Assembly: GCA_019240215.1 (NCBI GenBank)
Contig: JAFAYQ010000049.1
Location: 1-64,000 of the forward strand
Reading direction: 5' to 3'
Length of the DNA: 64,000 nucleotides
Origin: Actinomycetota bacterium
GTDB taxonomy: Bacteria; Actinomycetota; Actinomycetes; Streptosporangiales; Streptosporangiaceae
Below the pieces are notes generated by a model. That model worked only from the letters and a program-made list of their open reading frames with translations, was not told the DNA's origin and searched no databases. Each line of letters opens with the position of its first letter. The first letter of the stretch is position 1. The translations under genes were made by a program, and so were the position numbers. Positions 24,046 through 32,465 of this stretch are shown here, in pieces.

Positions 24046-24737
24046 GCGACAGCAGTGCCGGTTCAGCCCGGGCCCACTACACGATTGCCTGCCTGGACAT
24101 GGCGGGCACCACCGTGGCCGACGACGGCGTGGTCATCGACGCCTTCGAGGCCGCCATCAGCGGCCGCGGCCTGTCGGCCGACGGCTACGAGCGGGCCATG
24201 AAGGACGTCCACGCCACCATGGGCCAGTCCAAGATCGAGGTGTTCCGCCGCATCCTCGGTGACGAGGACACCGCCATCGACGCCAATGAGGCGTTCGAGA
24301 ACCACTACGAGCGGGCGGTCCGGGCCGACCAGGTCGCGCCGCTGCCCGGCGCGGTCGAGGCGATGGCCGCGCTGCGGGACGCTGGCCTCAAGGTCTGCCT
24401 GCTGACCGGGTTCTCCCCGTCCACCCGCGACGCCCTGCTGGACGCGCTGGACTGGCGCCCGCTGATCGACCTGGCCCTGTCCCCGGCCGACGCCGGCCGC
24501 GGGCGCCCCTGGCCCGACCTGCCGCTGACCGCGCTGCTGCGCCTCGGCGGCGGCGCCGTCCGCGAGCTGGCCGCCGTCGGCGACACCCGCAGCGACATCG
24601 AGTCCGGCCTCCGGGCCGGCGCGGGCCTGGTGGCCGGCGTCCTGACCGGCGGCACCCCACGGGAGGAGCTTGCGGCGGCGGGCGCGACCCACGTCCTTGA
24701 CAGCATCGCCGACCTGCCGCCCCTGGTCGGCGCATAG
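24042..24737 (+). CDS. phosphonatase-like HAD hydrolase (TIGR03351-like)
   Basis: HAD-superfamily enzyme of 231 aa related to phosphonoacetaldehyde hydrolase PhnX. The nucleophile motif is 'CLDMAGTTVADDG', where Ala replaces the usual second Asp exactly as in PhnX. 'TMGQSKIEVFRRIL' aligns with the PhnX 'MGLLKID' segment and keeps the Schiff-base Lys. 'LLTGFSPST' and 'VGDTRSDIESG' are the other HAD motifs. It is cotranslated with the FAD oxidase through ATGA, which supports C-P cleavage of phosphonoacetaldehyde to acetaldehyde and phosphate. Confidence 0.82.
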   Translation: MSDSSAGSARAHYTIACLDMAGTTVADDGVVIDAFEAAISGRGLSADGYERAMKDVHATMGQSKIEVFRRILGDEDTAIDANEAFENHYERAVRADQVAPLPGAVEAMAALRDAGLKVCLLTGFSPSTRDALLDALDWRPLIDLALSPADAGRGRPWPDLPLTALLRLGGGAVRELAAVGDTRSDIESGLRAGAGLVAGVLTGGTPREELAAAGATHVLDSIADLPPLVGA

Positions 24738-24768
24738 CCACCACCTGGCCTCCGAGCCCGCCTCCGGT

Positions 24769-24787
24769 TGATAACAGCAAGAAGCGT
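24769..24787 (-). repeat. 19-bp direct repeat, copy 1
   Basis: TGATAACAGCAAGAAGCGT is identical to 25432-25450. It lies 32 bases after the HAD gene stop and 74 bases after the stop of the opposite-strand membrane-protein gene. Confidence 0.6.
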
Positions 24788-24860
24788 CCACGCCCGCCCC
24801 AGCGGCCTCGCGGCCTCGCGGAGGCCGGTCAGGCTCGGGTCCGGTCAGGCTCGGGTCCGG

Positions 24861-25337
24861 TCAGGCCGGTCCGCTGCCGTCCCGCAGGTCCTGGCGGATC
24901 CCCCGGAACATGGCCCGCTGGGCGGCCACCTCGGCCGCGATCGCGACGGCGGCGACGACGGCCGCCGCCACCAGCAGGCCGGGTTCGATCAGGAAGCGCT
25001 CGGTCTCGGCGGCGGCGAGGCCCACGACGACCATCGCGATCGCGGCCGGGCGGCCCGCCGAGGGGTGCCGCTGATTCCGGAATCCCATCTTGATGCCGGT
25101 GGCCCGGGCCAGGCCCCACGCCAGCAGGCAGGCCACCACCAGCCCGCCGATCATGACGGGCCAGTTGGGGACCCGGTGGGGCAGGTAGCGCGAGCCGAAC
25201 GGGCTTGCGAAGACGACGGCCCACAAGATGGCGGAACCGGTCAGGTACCACCACGGCGGCCGCATCCGGTCCGCCAGCCTGCTTCGCTGCACCCGCAGCC
25301 GCTCCAGCGCGGCCGGGTCACTCGTCACCTCGGGCAT
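24861..25337 (-). CDS. small four-helix membrane protein of unknown function
   Basis: Protein of 158 aa with a charged N-terminus and four hydrophobic segments: 'YLTGSAILWAVVFASPFG', 'WPVMIGGLVVACLLAWGLA', 'PAAIAMVVVGLAAAETERF' and 'PGLLVAAAVVAAVAIAAEV'. The ATG at 25337 has GAGGAG 6 bases upstream. I cannot assign a function. A 30-bp palindrome sits just before it, so it is probably repressed by a dimeric regulator, but no regulator gene is adjacent. Confidence 0.7.
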   Translation of the reverse strand: MPEVTSDPAALERLRVQRSRLADRMRPPWWYLTGSAILWAVVFASPFGSRYLPHRVPNWPVMIGGLVVACLLAWGLARATGIKMGFRNQRHPSAGRPAAIAMVVVGLAAAETERFLIEPGLLVAAAVVAAVAIAAEVAAQRAMFRGIRQDLRDGSGPA

Positions 25338-25350
25338 CGCAGCTCCTCGG

Positions 25351-25380
25351 TCATGTACTTTCCATCTAGAAAGTACATGA
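25351..25380 (-). promoter_or_regulatory. 30-bp palindromic operator
   Basis: TCATGTACTTTC (25351-25362), spacer CATCTA, GAAAGTACATGA (25369-25380): 12-bp perfect arms with a 6-base spacer. It lies 13 bases upstream of the membrane-protein start, where it would block transcription or translation initiation when bound. Confidence 0.65.
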
Positions 25381-25431
25381 CGATCCTGCACACGACAAGC
25401 CGCCCCTGACCGCCACCCAAGCCCGCTCTTC

Positions 25432-25450
25432 TGATAACAGCAAGAAGCGT
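25432..25450 (-). repeat. 19-bp direct repeat, copy 2
   Basis: Exact copy of 24769-24787. Here the flanks extend it into a hairpin, CTTCT-(10)-AGAAG, 33 bases downstream of the leftward reductase stop. The two copies bracket the membrane-protein gene and its palindrome. Confidence 0.6.
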
Positions 25451-25483
25451 GCGCGCCCGGCTCGGGAGACCCGCCGCTCCCGG

Positions 25484-26221
25484 TCAGCCGGTGGGGCCGA
25501 AGCGCTCGACCCGGATCTGGCTGGCCGGGATCCCGGCCTCCTCCAGCACCGAGGTGGCCGGGTCCGCGAACCGGGCCGAACCGCAGATGAAGCCGGTCGC
25601 GCCCGGGTCCACCCCGGCCAGGTCGGCGACCGCCAGCCGCCCGGCCGGCCGGGGCCAGTCCGGGGGAGTGGCGCGGGTGTACACCACCGTGGTCTGCGGG
25701 CCCGGCAGCTCGTCCGGATAGTAGAGGTCGCCCGGGGTGCGGACCGACACGATCACCCGGAGCAGCTCGGCCCGGCCCTCCTGGCGGGCCAGCCGCAGCA
25801 TCGACATCAGCGGGACCACGCCGGAGCCGCCGCCGATCAGCACGGCCGGGGTGTCGCCGCGCCAGACGAACCAGCCGCCGATCGCCCCCCGCACCTCCAG
25901 TTCGTCGCCGACCGCGACCACGTCGTGCAGGAACGAGGAGACTTCGCCGTCCGGGAGCCGTTCGACGGTCAGCTCGACCGCGCTCGACGGATCCTCGCTG
26001 GCGGGGGCTGAGCCGACCGAGTACGAGCGCTGGGCCACGTACCCGTCCGGCGCGGTCAGCCGGATGATGAAGTGCTGCCCGGCCAGGAACGAGACCGGGA
26101 TCGGCAGCTCCAGCCGGAACGTCTTGGCGGTGGCGGTCTCCCGCCTGATCTCGGTCACCTTGGCCATCTGCCACGGTCCCGGCCGCGGGAACCCGCCCGC
26201 CGGCCCACCCGTCAGCCCCAT
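25484..26221 (-). CDS. ferredoxin-NADP-reductase-type flavin oxidoreductase
   Basis: FAD/NAD(P)-binding reductase of 245 aa. The FAD domain has 'QRSYSVGSAP' (R-x-Y-S), and the NAD domain has 'AVLIGGGSGVVPLMSMLR' and the C-terminal 'GFICGSARFAD'. Its ATG overlaps the stop of the molybdopterin oxidoreductase gene (TGATG), so the two are cotranslated and probably form an electron-transfer pair. It carries no 2Fe-2S motif. Confidence 0.82.
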   Translation of the reverse strand: MGLTGGPAGGFPRPGPWQMAKVTEIRRETATAKTFRLELPIPVSFLAGQHFIIRLTAPDGYVAQRSYSVGSAPASEDPSSAVELTVERLPDGEVSSFLHDVVAVGDELEVRGAIGGWFVWRGDTPAVLIGGGSGVVPLMSMLRLARQEGRAELLRVIVSVRTPGDLYYPDELPGPQTTVVYTRATPPDWPRPAGRLAVADLAGVDPGATGFICGSARFADPATSVLEEAGIPASQIRVERFGPTG

Positions 26222-26823
26222 CAGTCCCCCTGGTACCGCTGCTCTTTCCACGGATCGCCCCGGTCGTGGTAGCCGTTCTGCTCCCAGAACCCAGGCTGGT
26301 CGTGGTCCATCAGCGTCAGACCCGACACCCACTTGGCGCTCTTCCAGAAGTACAGGTGCGGCACCAGCAGCCGGGCCGGGCCGCCGTGCTCGCGGGCCAG
26401 CGGCCGCCCGTCGTACTCCCACACCACCCAGGCCTGCCCGTTGGTCACGTCGGCGAGCGGCAGGTTGGTCGTGTAGCCGGTGGTCGAGCTGGCCAGCACG
26501 TAACTGGCCGACGGCTCCGGCTGGGCCGCCGCCAGCAGCGTGTCGACCGACACCCCGGCGAAGCTGACCCCCAGCTTGGACCAGGTGGTGACGCAGTGGA
26601 TGTCGCCCATGAACTGCGACCGCGGCAGCGCCATGATCTCGGCCCACGTCCATGAGGTCTTCTCCTTGACCAGGCCGTCGACCGTGAACGTCCAGTTGTC
26701 GGTGGACAGCCGCGGGGTGGCTTCCGCGGTCAGCACCGGCCAGTCGTTGCCGACGTCGTACTGCCCGGGTGGCAGCCGCGGATCCCGCGCCCGCCGCCCG
26801 CTGAATCCCCTCGTAAAGGTCAT
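26221..26823 (-). CDS. molybdopterin-dependent oxidoreductase (sulfite-oxidase fold)
   Basis: Moco enzyme of 200 aa, PF00174 type. The Mo-ligand Cys lies in 'GDIHCVTTWSKLG' (about residue 77). 'HGGPARLLVPHLYFWKSAKWV' is the other conserved block. It lacks a dimerisation domain and signal peptide, so it is a short cytoplasmic form similar to actinobacterial YedY-like oxidoreductases. It is cotranslated with the flavin reductase next to it. The substrate may be sulfite, a sulfoxide or an N-oxide; this cannot be settled here. Confidence 0.82.
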   Translation of the reverse strand: MTFTRGFSGRRARDPRLPPGQYDVGNDWPVLTAEATPRLSTDNWTFTVDGLVKEKTSWTWAEIMALPRSQFMGDIHCVTTWSKLGVSFAGVSVDTLLAAAQPEPSASYVLASSTTGYTTNLPLADVTNGQAWVVWEYDGRPLAREHGGPARLLVPHLYFWKSAKWVSGLTLMDHDQPGFWEQNGYHDRGDPWKEQRYQGD

Positions 26824-26914
26824 GCCGGAATGATCTCACCCGTGTCCAGCCGGTCCGGGCATCAGCCCGGTCGTCCGCACCGGACTACCGGCACCGGTGT
26901 GCCAAGCTGACCCC

Positions 26915-27874
26915 ATGAGCGACGAACGGGACGGCGTCGCGCTGACCCACCTGGATCAGCCGCTGTTCGACGGGGCCGGCGCGACCAAGCAGGACCTGAT
27001 CGACTACCTGGACGCGGTGCGGACGCGGATCCTCCCGGTGCTGCGCGACCGGCCGCTGTCGGTACTGCGGATCCGGCCCGGCCAGGAGCCGTTCGTGCAG
27101 AAGAACCTGCCCAAGTACGCCCCCGATTGGATCGAGACGGCCAAGGTGTGGGCCGACGCGTCCCGCCGGACCGTCACCTATCCGCTGGCCAACGACTGGC
27201 GGACGCTGCTCTGGTTCGCCAACCAGCGGGCCATCGAGTACCACCCGGCCCTGGCCCTGGTCGGCCAGGACCGGCCCACCCACTTGATCCTCGACATCGA
27301 CCCGCCCGCGGGGGATGACTTCACCCCCGTCGTCCGGACCGCCCACCTGGTCCGCCGGGCCCTGGCCGACCTCGGCCTGGCCGGGGCGATCAAGACCAGC
27401 GGCTCCAAGGGCGTGCACATCTTCGTCCCGCTGGACGGCGCCGCCACCATGTTCGAGGTGGCGGCGGCCACCCGGGCGATCGGGGCCCGGGCCGCCCGCC
27501 TCGACCCCGAGGTGGCCACCACCGCGTTCATCGTCGAGGACCGGGCGGGCAAGGTGTTCATCGACTCCACCCGGGCCGGCGGGGTCACCGTGGCCGCCGC
27601 CTACAGCCCCCGCATCCGCCCGGGCCTGACGGTGTCCTACCCGATCTCCTGGGAGCAGCTCGACGACATCGACCCCCACGACTTCACCATCCGCACCGTG
27701 CCCAGCATCCTCAAGGAAGCCGACCCGTGGGCCGACCAGATGCCCGCCCCCCAGCACCTGGACTCCGCGCTGATCGAGGAGGGCCACGCCATCCCCATCG
27801 CCCGGGTCCAGGCCATGCACGAAGGCAAACGCCGCGCCAAGACCCGCCGGGAAGCCTCTCCCGGCGAGCCCTGA
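26915..27874 (+). CDS. LigD-type polymerase/primase domain protein (NHEJ)
   Basis: Archaeo-eukaryotic-primase-fold polymerase of 319 aa, as in the polymerase domain of LigD, which fills gaps with ribonucleotides during end joining. The catalytic Asp pair is in 'LILDIDPPAGDD' (about 129), followed by 'KTSGSKGVHIFVPL'. The ATG at 26915 is preferred over a GTG at 26897. It is a standalone gene; a second such polymerase is at 47309 and a ligase at 54594. Ku is not in this window. Confidence 0.87.
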   Translation: MSDERDGVALTHLDQPLFDGAGATKQDLIDYLDAVRTRILPVLRDRPLSVLRIRPGQEPFVQKNLPKYAPDWIETAKVWADASRRTVTYPLANDWRTLLWFANQRAIEYHPALALVGQDRPTHLILDIDPPAGDDFTPVVRTAHLVRRALADLGLAGAIKTSGSKGVHIFVPLDGAATMFEVAAATRAIGARAARLDPEVATTAFIVEDRAGKVFIDSTRAGGVTVAAAYSPRIRPGLTVSYPISWEQLDDIDPHDFTIRTVPSILKEADPWADQMPAPQHLDSALIEEGHAIPIARVQAMHEGKRRAKTRREASPGEP

Positions 27875-27895
27875 CCCGGCACAAGCCAGCCCGGT

Positions 27896-28990
27896 CTACT
27901 GACGACCCGTCACCAGGACCTCGGCCTCGGCCACCGTGACCCGCACCGACGTCCCCGGAGAGAGCGCCGCCGACTCGGTACTGGGCACGTCGACCTGGAC
28001 GGTAACGTCGCCCGAGAGCAACGCGTGCACCCGGGTGATCGAGCCCAGGAACGTCGCGATCGTGACGATGCCGTTCCCGCCCGGGGCGGCCGCGATGCGC
28101 AGCTCCTCGGGCCGGATCAGCGCGTCCAGCGGGCCGTCGGGGCGGTCGCCGGTGATCGGCAGCGTGCTGCCCAGCACCCGGATCCGGCCGTCGCCGTCGG
28201 CCTCGCCCGGGATCCGGTTCATGGTGCCGACGAACTCGGCCACGAACGCGGTGGCCGGGCGGGCGTACAGCTCGGCCGGGGTGGCCAGCTGCTCCAGCTT
28301 CCCGCTGCGCATGACCCCCACCCGGTCGGCCATCGACAGCGCTTCCTCCTGGTCGTGGGTGACGAACAGGGTGGTGGTGTGCAGCCGCTGCTGGAGCGCC
28401 CGGATCTGCTCGCGCAGCTGCAGCCGGACCTTGGCGTCCAGGGCCGACAGCGGCTCGTCGAGCAGCAGCACGCTCGGCTCGATGGCCAGCGCCCGGGCCA
28501 GCGCGACCCGCTGCTGCTGGCCGCCCGACAGCTGGTGCGGGTATTGCTGGACCTGGTCGGCCAGCCCCACCATCTCCAGCAGCTCACCGGCCCGGGCCCG
28601 GCGCTCGGCCGTGCCCTTCTTGCGCATCCGCAGCCCGAAGGCCACGTTGTCGAGGGCCGACATGTTGGGGAACAGGCTGTAGCTCTGGAACACCATGCCC
28701 ATGTCCCGCTTGGCGGCCGGCACCCCGGACACGTCCCGGCCGTCGACCGTGACCGAGCCACTGTCGGCGATCTCGAAGCCGGCCAGGATGCGCAGCGCGG
28801 TGGTCTTGCCGCAGCCGGACGGCCCCAGCAGGGCCACCAGCTCGCCCGGCTCGATCTCCAGCGTGAGCCCGTCCAGGGCCCGGGTCGCCCCGAAGTGCCG
28901 GTTCAGGTTCTGCAGCGACACCCGCGCGCCCGTGCCGTTCGGCCGTCCGGCCTCGGCCGTGCCCGCGTCTTTCGCCGTGTTCACGCTCAT
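27896..28990 (-). CDS. ABC transporter ATPase, spermidine/iron (PotA/FbpC) type
   Basis: ATPase of 364 aa energising the adjacent importer. Walker A 'GPSGCGKTT', signature 'LSGGQQQRVALARAL', Walker B 'VLLLDEPLSALD', and H-loop 'VTHDQEEAL'. The C-terminal about 110 residues are a TOBE domain. The ATG overlaps the stop of the upstream permease gene as ATGA. Last gene of a four-gene operon. Confidence 0.92.
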   Translation of the reverse strand: MSVNTAKDAGTAEAGRPNGTGARVSLQNLNRHFGATRALDGLTLEIEPGELVALLGPSGCGKTTALRILAGFEIADSGSVTVDGRDVSGVPAAKRDMGMVFQSYSLFPNMSALDNVAFGLRMRKKGTAERRARAGELLEMVGLADQVQQYPHQLSGGQQQRVALARALAIEPSVLLLDEPLSALDAKVRLQLREQIRALQQRLHTTTLFVTHDQEEALSMADRVGVMRSGKLEQLATPAELYARPATAFVAEFVGTMNRIPGEADGDGRIRVLGSTLPITGDRPDGPLDALIRPEELRIAAAPGGNGIVTIATFLGSITRVHALLSGDVTVQVDVPSTESAALSPGTSVRVTVAEAEVLVTGRQ

Positions 28991-29850
28991 GATGACCTTC
29001 CTGGGTCGCGCCGGGACACCGAGAACAGGTTGACTTCACCGCGGCCGCTGCGCCGGGCCTGACGGCTGCCGGCCATCGTGATGGCGAGCAGGAAGATCCA
29101 GGTCACGAACAGCGCCAGCAGCGAGGCGGCGACCGATTCGGGCCCGCTGGTCTGGTCGAAGACCACGATCCAGACCGGGAACGTCTGGAACAGGTCGAGG
29201 CTGGCGATCGTGTACTCGCCCAGCACCAGCGCGACCGTCAGCACGGTGGCCGACAGCATCGCGGTGGTCAGGTTGGGCAGCACGATCCGCCACAGCGTGG
29301 CCGGCCAGCCGGCTCCGAGCGAGTTCGACGCCTCGGTCAGCGTCTTGAGGTCGAACGCGCGCAGGCCGGCGTCGAACGACCGGTAGGCGAACGGCATCGC
29401 CAGCACCACGTAGATCAGGCCCAGCGTGTACGGGGTGCCCTTGAGCGAGCCGGGCATGATCTGCAGCAGGCCGACGATCAGTACCACCGGCGGGATCACG
29501 ATCGGCAGGATCGTGATGCCCTCCATCAGCCGCCGCAGCCGCGGCAGCCGCAGGTGGACGTAGACCGCGGTCGGCAGCATCAGCACCAGCGTGATCAGCG
29601 TGGTGATGATGGCCAGCCGGACCGACAGCCACAGCGAGTCGCCGAACCCGGACTGGTGCACGACCGAGCCGAACGAGCCCCAGCCCGCGAACTTCAGCGC
29701 CGCGTACAACGGCAGCAGGAAGTAGATCGCGGCCAGAATCAGGATCAGCCACCGCCACGGGGTGAACCCGTCGCGAGTCCTCTCCCGCCTTCGCTGGGGG
29801 CCGTCACCGGCCGCGGTTGCGACCTGGGTTCCCTGAGCTACTGCAGCCAT
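28987..29850 (-). CDS. ABC transporter permease, PotC-like
   Basis: Inner-membrane permease of 287 aa with six hydrophobic helices. The coupling loop is 'EASNSLGAGWPATLWRIVLPNL', the EAA motif that docks with the ATPase. It overlaps the first permease by 13 bases and the ATPase by 4, so the operon is tightly coupled. Confidence 0.9.
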   Translation of the reverse strand: MAAVAQGTQVATAAGDGPQRRRERTRDGFTPWRWLILILAAIYFLLPLYAALKFAGWGSFGSVVHQSGFGDSLWLSVRLAIITTLITLVLMLPTAVYVHLRLPRLRRLMEGITILPIVIPPVVLIVGLLQIMPGSLKGTPYTLGLIYVVLAMPFAYRSFDAGLRAFDLKTLTEASNSLGAGWPATLWRIVLPNLTTAMLSATVLTVALVLGEYTIASLDLFQTFPVWIVVFDQTSGPESVAASLLALFVTWIFLLAITMAGSRQARRSGRGEVNLFSVSRRDPGRSS

Positions 29851-30707
29851 CGTGCCGCCCTCCGCTGGAGCAGGGTGTACAGGGTCATGGCGACCGCGAT
29901 GATGATGACCAGCCCGAGACCGAGCGCCTTACCGACGTTCTGCTGGCCGGCCAGCACGTTGCCGTTCAGGAACGACCCGATCTGGATCGCCGTCAGCGGG
30001 ATCGTGCCGCTGGTCATCGCCTCGGCGGTGGCGTAGGCGGACAGCGCGCTGCCGAACAGCAGCAGCAGGCAGCCCAGGAACGACGGGAACAGCACCGGGC
30101 CGCCCACGTGCCGCCAGTACTGCCAGGTGCGGGCGCCCATGTTCGAGGCCGCTTCCCGCCAGGCCGGCCGCAGGCCCTCCAGCGCGGGCAGGATGACCAG
30201 CACCATCAGCGGGATCTGGAAGTACAGGTAGACGACGATCACGCCGCTCAGGCTGTACAGGCTGAAGCCGTGCTGGTACGGGTTGAAGCCCAAGTCGGTG
30301 AGCCACTTGGAGGCCAGCCCGCTGGAGCCCAGGGTGGCGATGAACAGGAACGCCAGCGGCACCCCGCCGAAGTTGGCGAACACGGCCGAGGCGGTGATCG
30401 CGATCTGCCGCAGCACCGACCCGCGCCGGGCCGACCAGATCGCGTAGGCGATCAGCAGGCCCAGGATCCCCGGCAGGATCGAGGAGATCACCGCCAGGAA
30501 GATCGTCTGGGCGAAGCCGTGCAGGTAGATGCCGTGGGTGGCGTACTTGACGTTGGCGAACGTGAAGCCGCCGCCGTTCGGACTCTGGAACGCCCCGATG
30601 GCCACCGCGATCAGCGGTACGAGCAGGCCCAGGACCATATATACGCCGAACGGGACCACGCCGGCGTACCGGCGCAGTCCCCGTCCGGCTGATACCAGCC
30701 AGGTCAT
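29838..30707 (-). CDS. ABC transporter permease, PotB-like
   Basis: Inner-membrane permease of about 289 aa with six hydrophobic segments and the coupling motif 'REAASNMGARTWQYWRHV'. The ATG at 30707 follows the binding-protein stop by 2 bases; a GTG at 30731 would overlap it and is the alternative. With the neighbouring permease it forms the heterodimeric channel. Confidence 0.88.
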   Translation of the reverse strand: MTWLVSAGRGLRRYAGVVPFGVYMVLGLLVPLIAVAIGAFQSPNGGGFTFANVKYATHGIYLHGFAQTIFLAVISSILPGILGLLIAYAIWSARRGSVLRQIAITASAVFANFGGVPLAFLFIATLGSSGLASKWLTDLGFNPYQHGFSLYSLSGVIVVYLYFQIPLMVLVILPALEGLRPAWREAASNMGARTWQYWRHVGGPVLFPSFLGCLLLLFGSALSAYATAEAMTSGTIPLTAIQIGSFLNGNVLAGQQNVGKALGLGLVIIIAVAMTLYTLLQRRAARWLQ

Positions 30708-30709
30708 GC

Positions 30710-31852
30710 TCAGCCGCTGACGCTCGGCCACTGCTGCGAGACAACCGTCTCCGCCGCGTTCTGCTGAGCGATGCTCGGGAACGTCAGCGTGGTCGACGGC
30801 GCCGGCGGCAGGGCCTTCAGGGCCGCCTGGTTGACGGTGTTGCTGCTGACCAGGGTGGGCAGCTCGATCGGGCGGGCCTTACCCTCCAGCCACAGGTTCT
30901 GGCCGGTGGTGGAGTACAGGTACTCCTCCCACAGCCGGGCGGCGGCCGGGTCCGGCGCCGTCTTGCTGATGGCCTGGTCGTAGTAGGCCGCGTAGTGGCT
31001 GTCGGTCGGGATCGTGATCTTCAGCCCCTTGACCCCCGGGCCGACCTCGGAGGCGAGCAGGTAGTCCCACCAGATGATGATCGGGGTCTGGCCGCTCTCC
31101 ATGGTCGCCGCGCTGGCGGTGACCGGGACGAAGTTGCCTTCGGAGTGCAGCTTCTTGAAGTAGGCCACCCCCGGCGCGATGTTGCTGAACGAGCCGCCGT
31201 TGGCCAGCGCCGCCGCGTACACGGCCGCGAACGCCGCGCCCGCCTGGGTCGGGTTGCCGTTGATGGCGACCTCGTTCTTGTACTCGGGCTTCTCGAGGTC
31301 CGCCAGAGAGGTCGGCGGGTCGGTCACCTTGGCCGAGTTGTAGCCGATGGCCACGTAGCCGCCGTAGTCGGCGTAGTAGGTGGCGTCGGTGGCCTTGGAG
31401 TTCGACGGGATGTTGGCCCAGCTCGCGACCTTGTAGGGGGCGAGCAGGCCCGACTGGTCTGCCTTGACCGCGAACGCGGTACCCATGTCCAGCACGTCGG
31501 GCGCGCGGCTCTGGCCCTTGAGCTGGGTCATCGCGTTGATCTCGTCCTGGCTGGAACCGTCCGGGTTGGCATCGTTGATCTTGATGCCGTACTTGGCCGT
31601 GAAGTCCTTCATGATCGTGCCGTAGTTGGCCCAGTCGGACGGCAGCGTGATGACGTTCAGCGTGCCTTCCTTCTTGGCCGCGGCGACCAGCGCGCTCATG
31701 CCGCCGGCCGCGCTCGCGGAAGTCGCAGTCGACACGTTCTTGCTGGTCGTGCTGCTGGAGCTGCCGCCGGAACTGCCGCCGCTGCTACAGCCAGCCGCGA
31801 ATACAAGGGTCCCGACCGCGGCGGTGGCCACGACCGCGTATTTTCCTCGCAA
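30710..31852 (-). CDS. ABC transporter substrate-binding lipoprotein (PotD/Fe3+-type)
   Basis: Extracellular lipoprotein of 380 aa. The signal ends in lipobox 'AAGC', then a Ser/Gly/Thr-rich linker and a type-II periplasmic-binding fold ('LVAAAKKEGTLNVITLPSDW' start). GGGAGG lies 7 bases before TTG 31852, and the signal peptide begins exactly there, so the longer frame to 32197 is rejected. It heads the operon; the solute may be a polyamine, ferric iron or a similar cation or complex. Confidence 0.87.
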   Translation of the reverse strand: MRGKYAVVATAAVGTLVFAAGCSSGGSSGGSSSSTTSKNVSTATSASAAGGMSALVAAAKKEGTLNVITLPSDWANYGTIMKDFTAKYGIKINDANPDGSSQDEINAMTQLKGQSRAPDVLDMGTAFAVKADQSGLLAPYKVASWANIPSNSKATDATYYADYGGYVAIGYNSAKVTDPPTSLADLEKPEYKNEVAINGNPTQAGAAFAAVYAAALANGGSFSNIAPGVAYFKKLHSEGNFVPVTASAATMESGQTPIIIWWDYLLASEVGPGVKGLKITIPTDSHYAAYYDQAISKTAPDPAAARLWEEYLYSTTGQNLWLEGKARPIELPTLVSSNTVNQAALKALPPAPSTTLTFPSIAQQNAAETVVSQQWPSVSG

Positions 31853-32126
31853 GACTTTCCCTCCCAGACCTGTCCGATTTGGACGGACCTCATCATGGCT
31901 AGACAAGTTGGCCTGGGAGTGGCGTCCTGGTGTCCGCCCCGGGGCTGGACGGTGACCGGTATCCGGCCAGAAGGTATCGATTTGGCAGCTAACCGCCCGG
32001 TAACTCACTGTTATCCGACCTGGTGCCCGCTGTGCGCCGCCGCGCCTCCACCCTGTCACACCTGAACCGAACGCGGGCTGCCCGGCGCCCCGGCCGGGGT
32101 GGCGTGAAGGGAAAGGTGGCGTTCGG

Positions 32127-32465
32127 ATGAATACCAGTGACGTGACACCGCGCCGCAGAGGACCCGTGGCCCGGGTACCGGTCGTCGAGGCAGTCAATGA
32201 TCATGAAGAAAGGGTCGCCGACCAGCTGATCGCCGGCCGTCAGCGGCCGGCGCTGGCCGCCGCCCTGGCTGATCTGCAGGCCACCGACCGGGATGTGCTG
32301 CTGCTGATCGCGCTGGCCGGCTTCAGCTACCGCGAGGTGGCGGAGACGCTCGGGGTCCCGGAGGGCACGGTGGCTTCCCGGCTGAATCGGGCCCGGGCCA
32401 AGCTGCGCGCGGCGCTCGGAGGCGTTGACCCCGCCCGGCCCGTAGAGGAGGAGCCGCATGGATGA
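32127..32465 (+). CDS. truncated ECF sigma factor: region 4 only
   Basis: Protein of 112 aa carrying only the sigma-70 region 4 HTH ('LADLQATDRDVLLLIALAGFSYREVAETLGVPEGTVASRLNRARAKLRAAL') after a short leader. Region 2, which contacts the -10 box and core, is absent. The ATG has GGAAAGGTGG about 7 bases upstream. It overlaps by 8 bases a broken CU044_5270-type gene, the usual partner of such ECF factors, so this looks like a decayed sigma/partner unit or a region-4-only regulator. Confidence 0.7.
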   Translation: MNTSDVTPRRRGPVARVPVVEAVNDHEERVADQLIAGRQRPALAAALADLQATDRDVLLLIALAGFSYREVAETLGVPEGTVASRLNRARAKLRAALGGVDPARPVEEEPHG

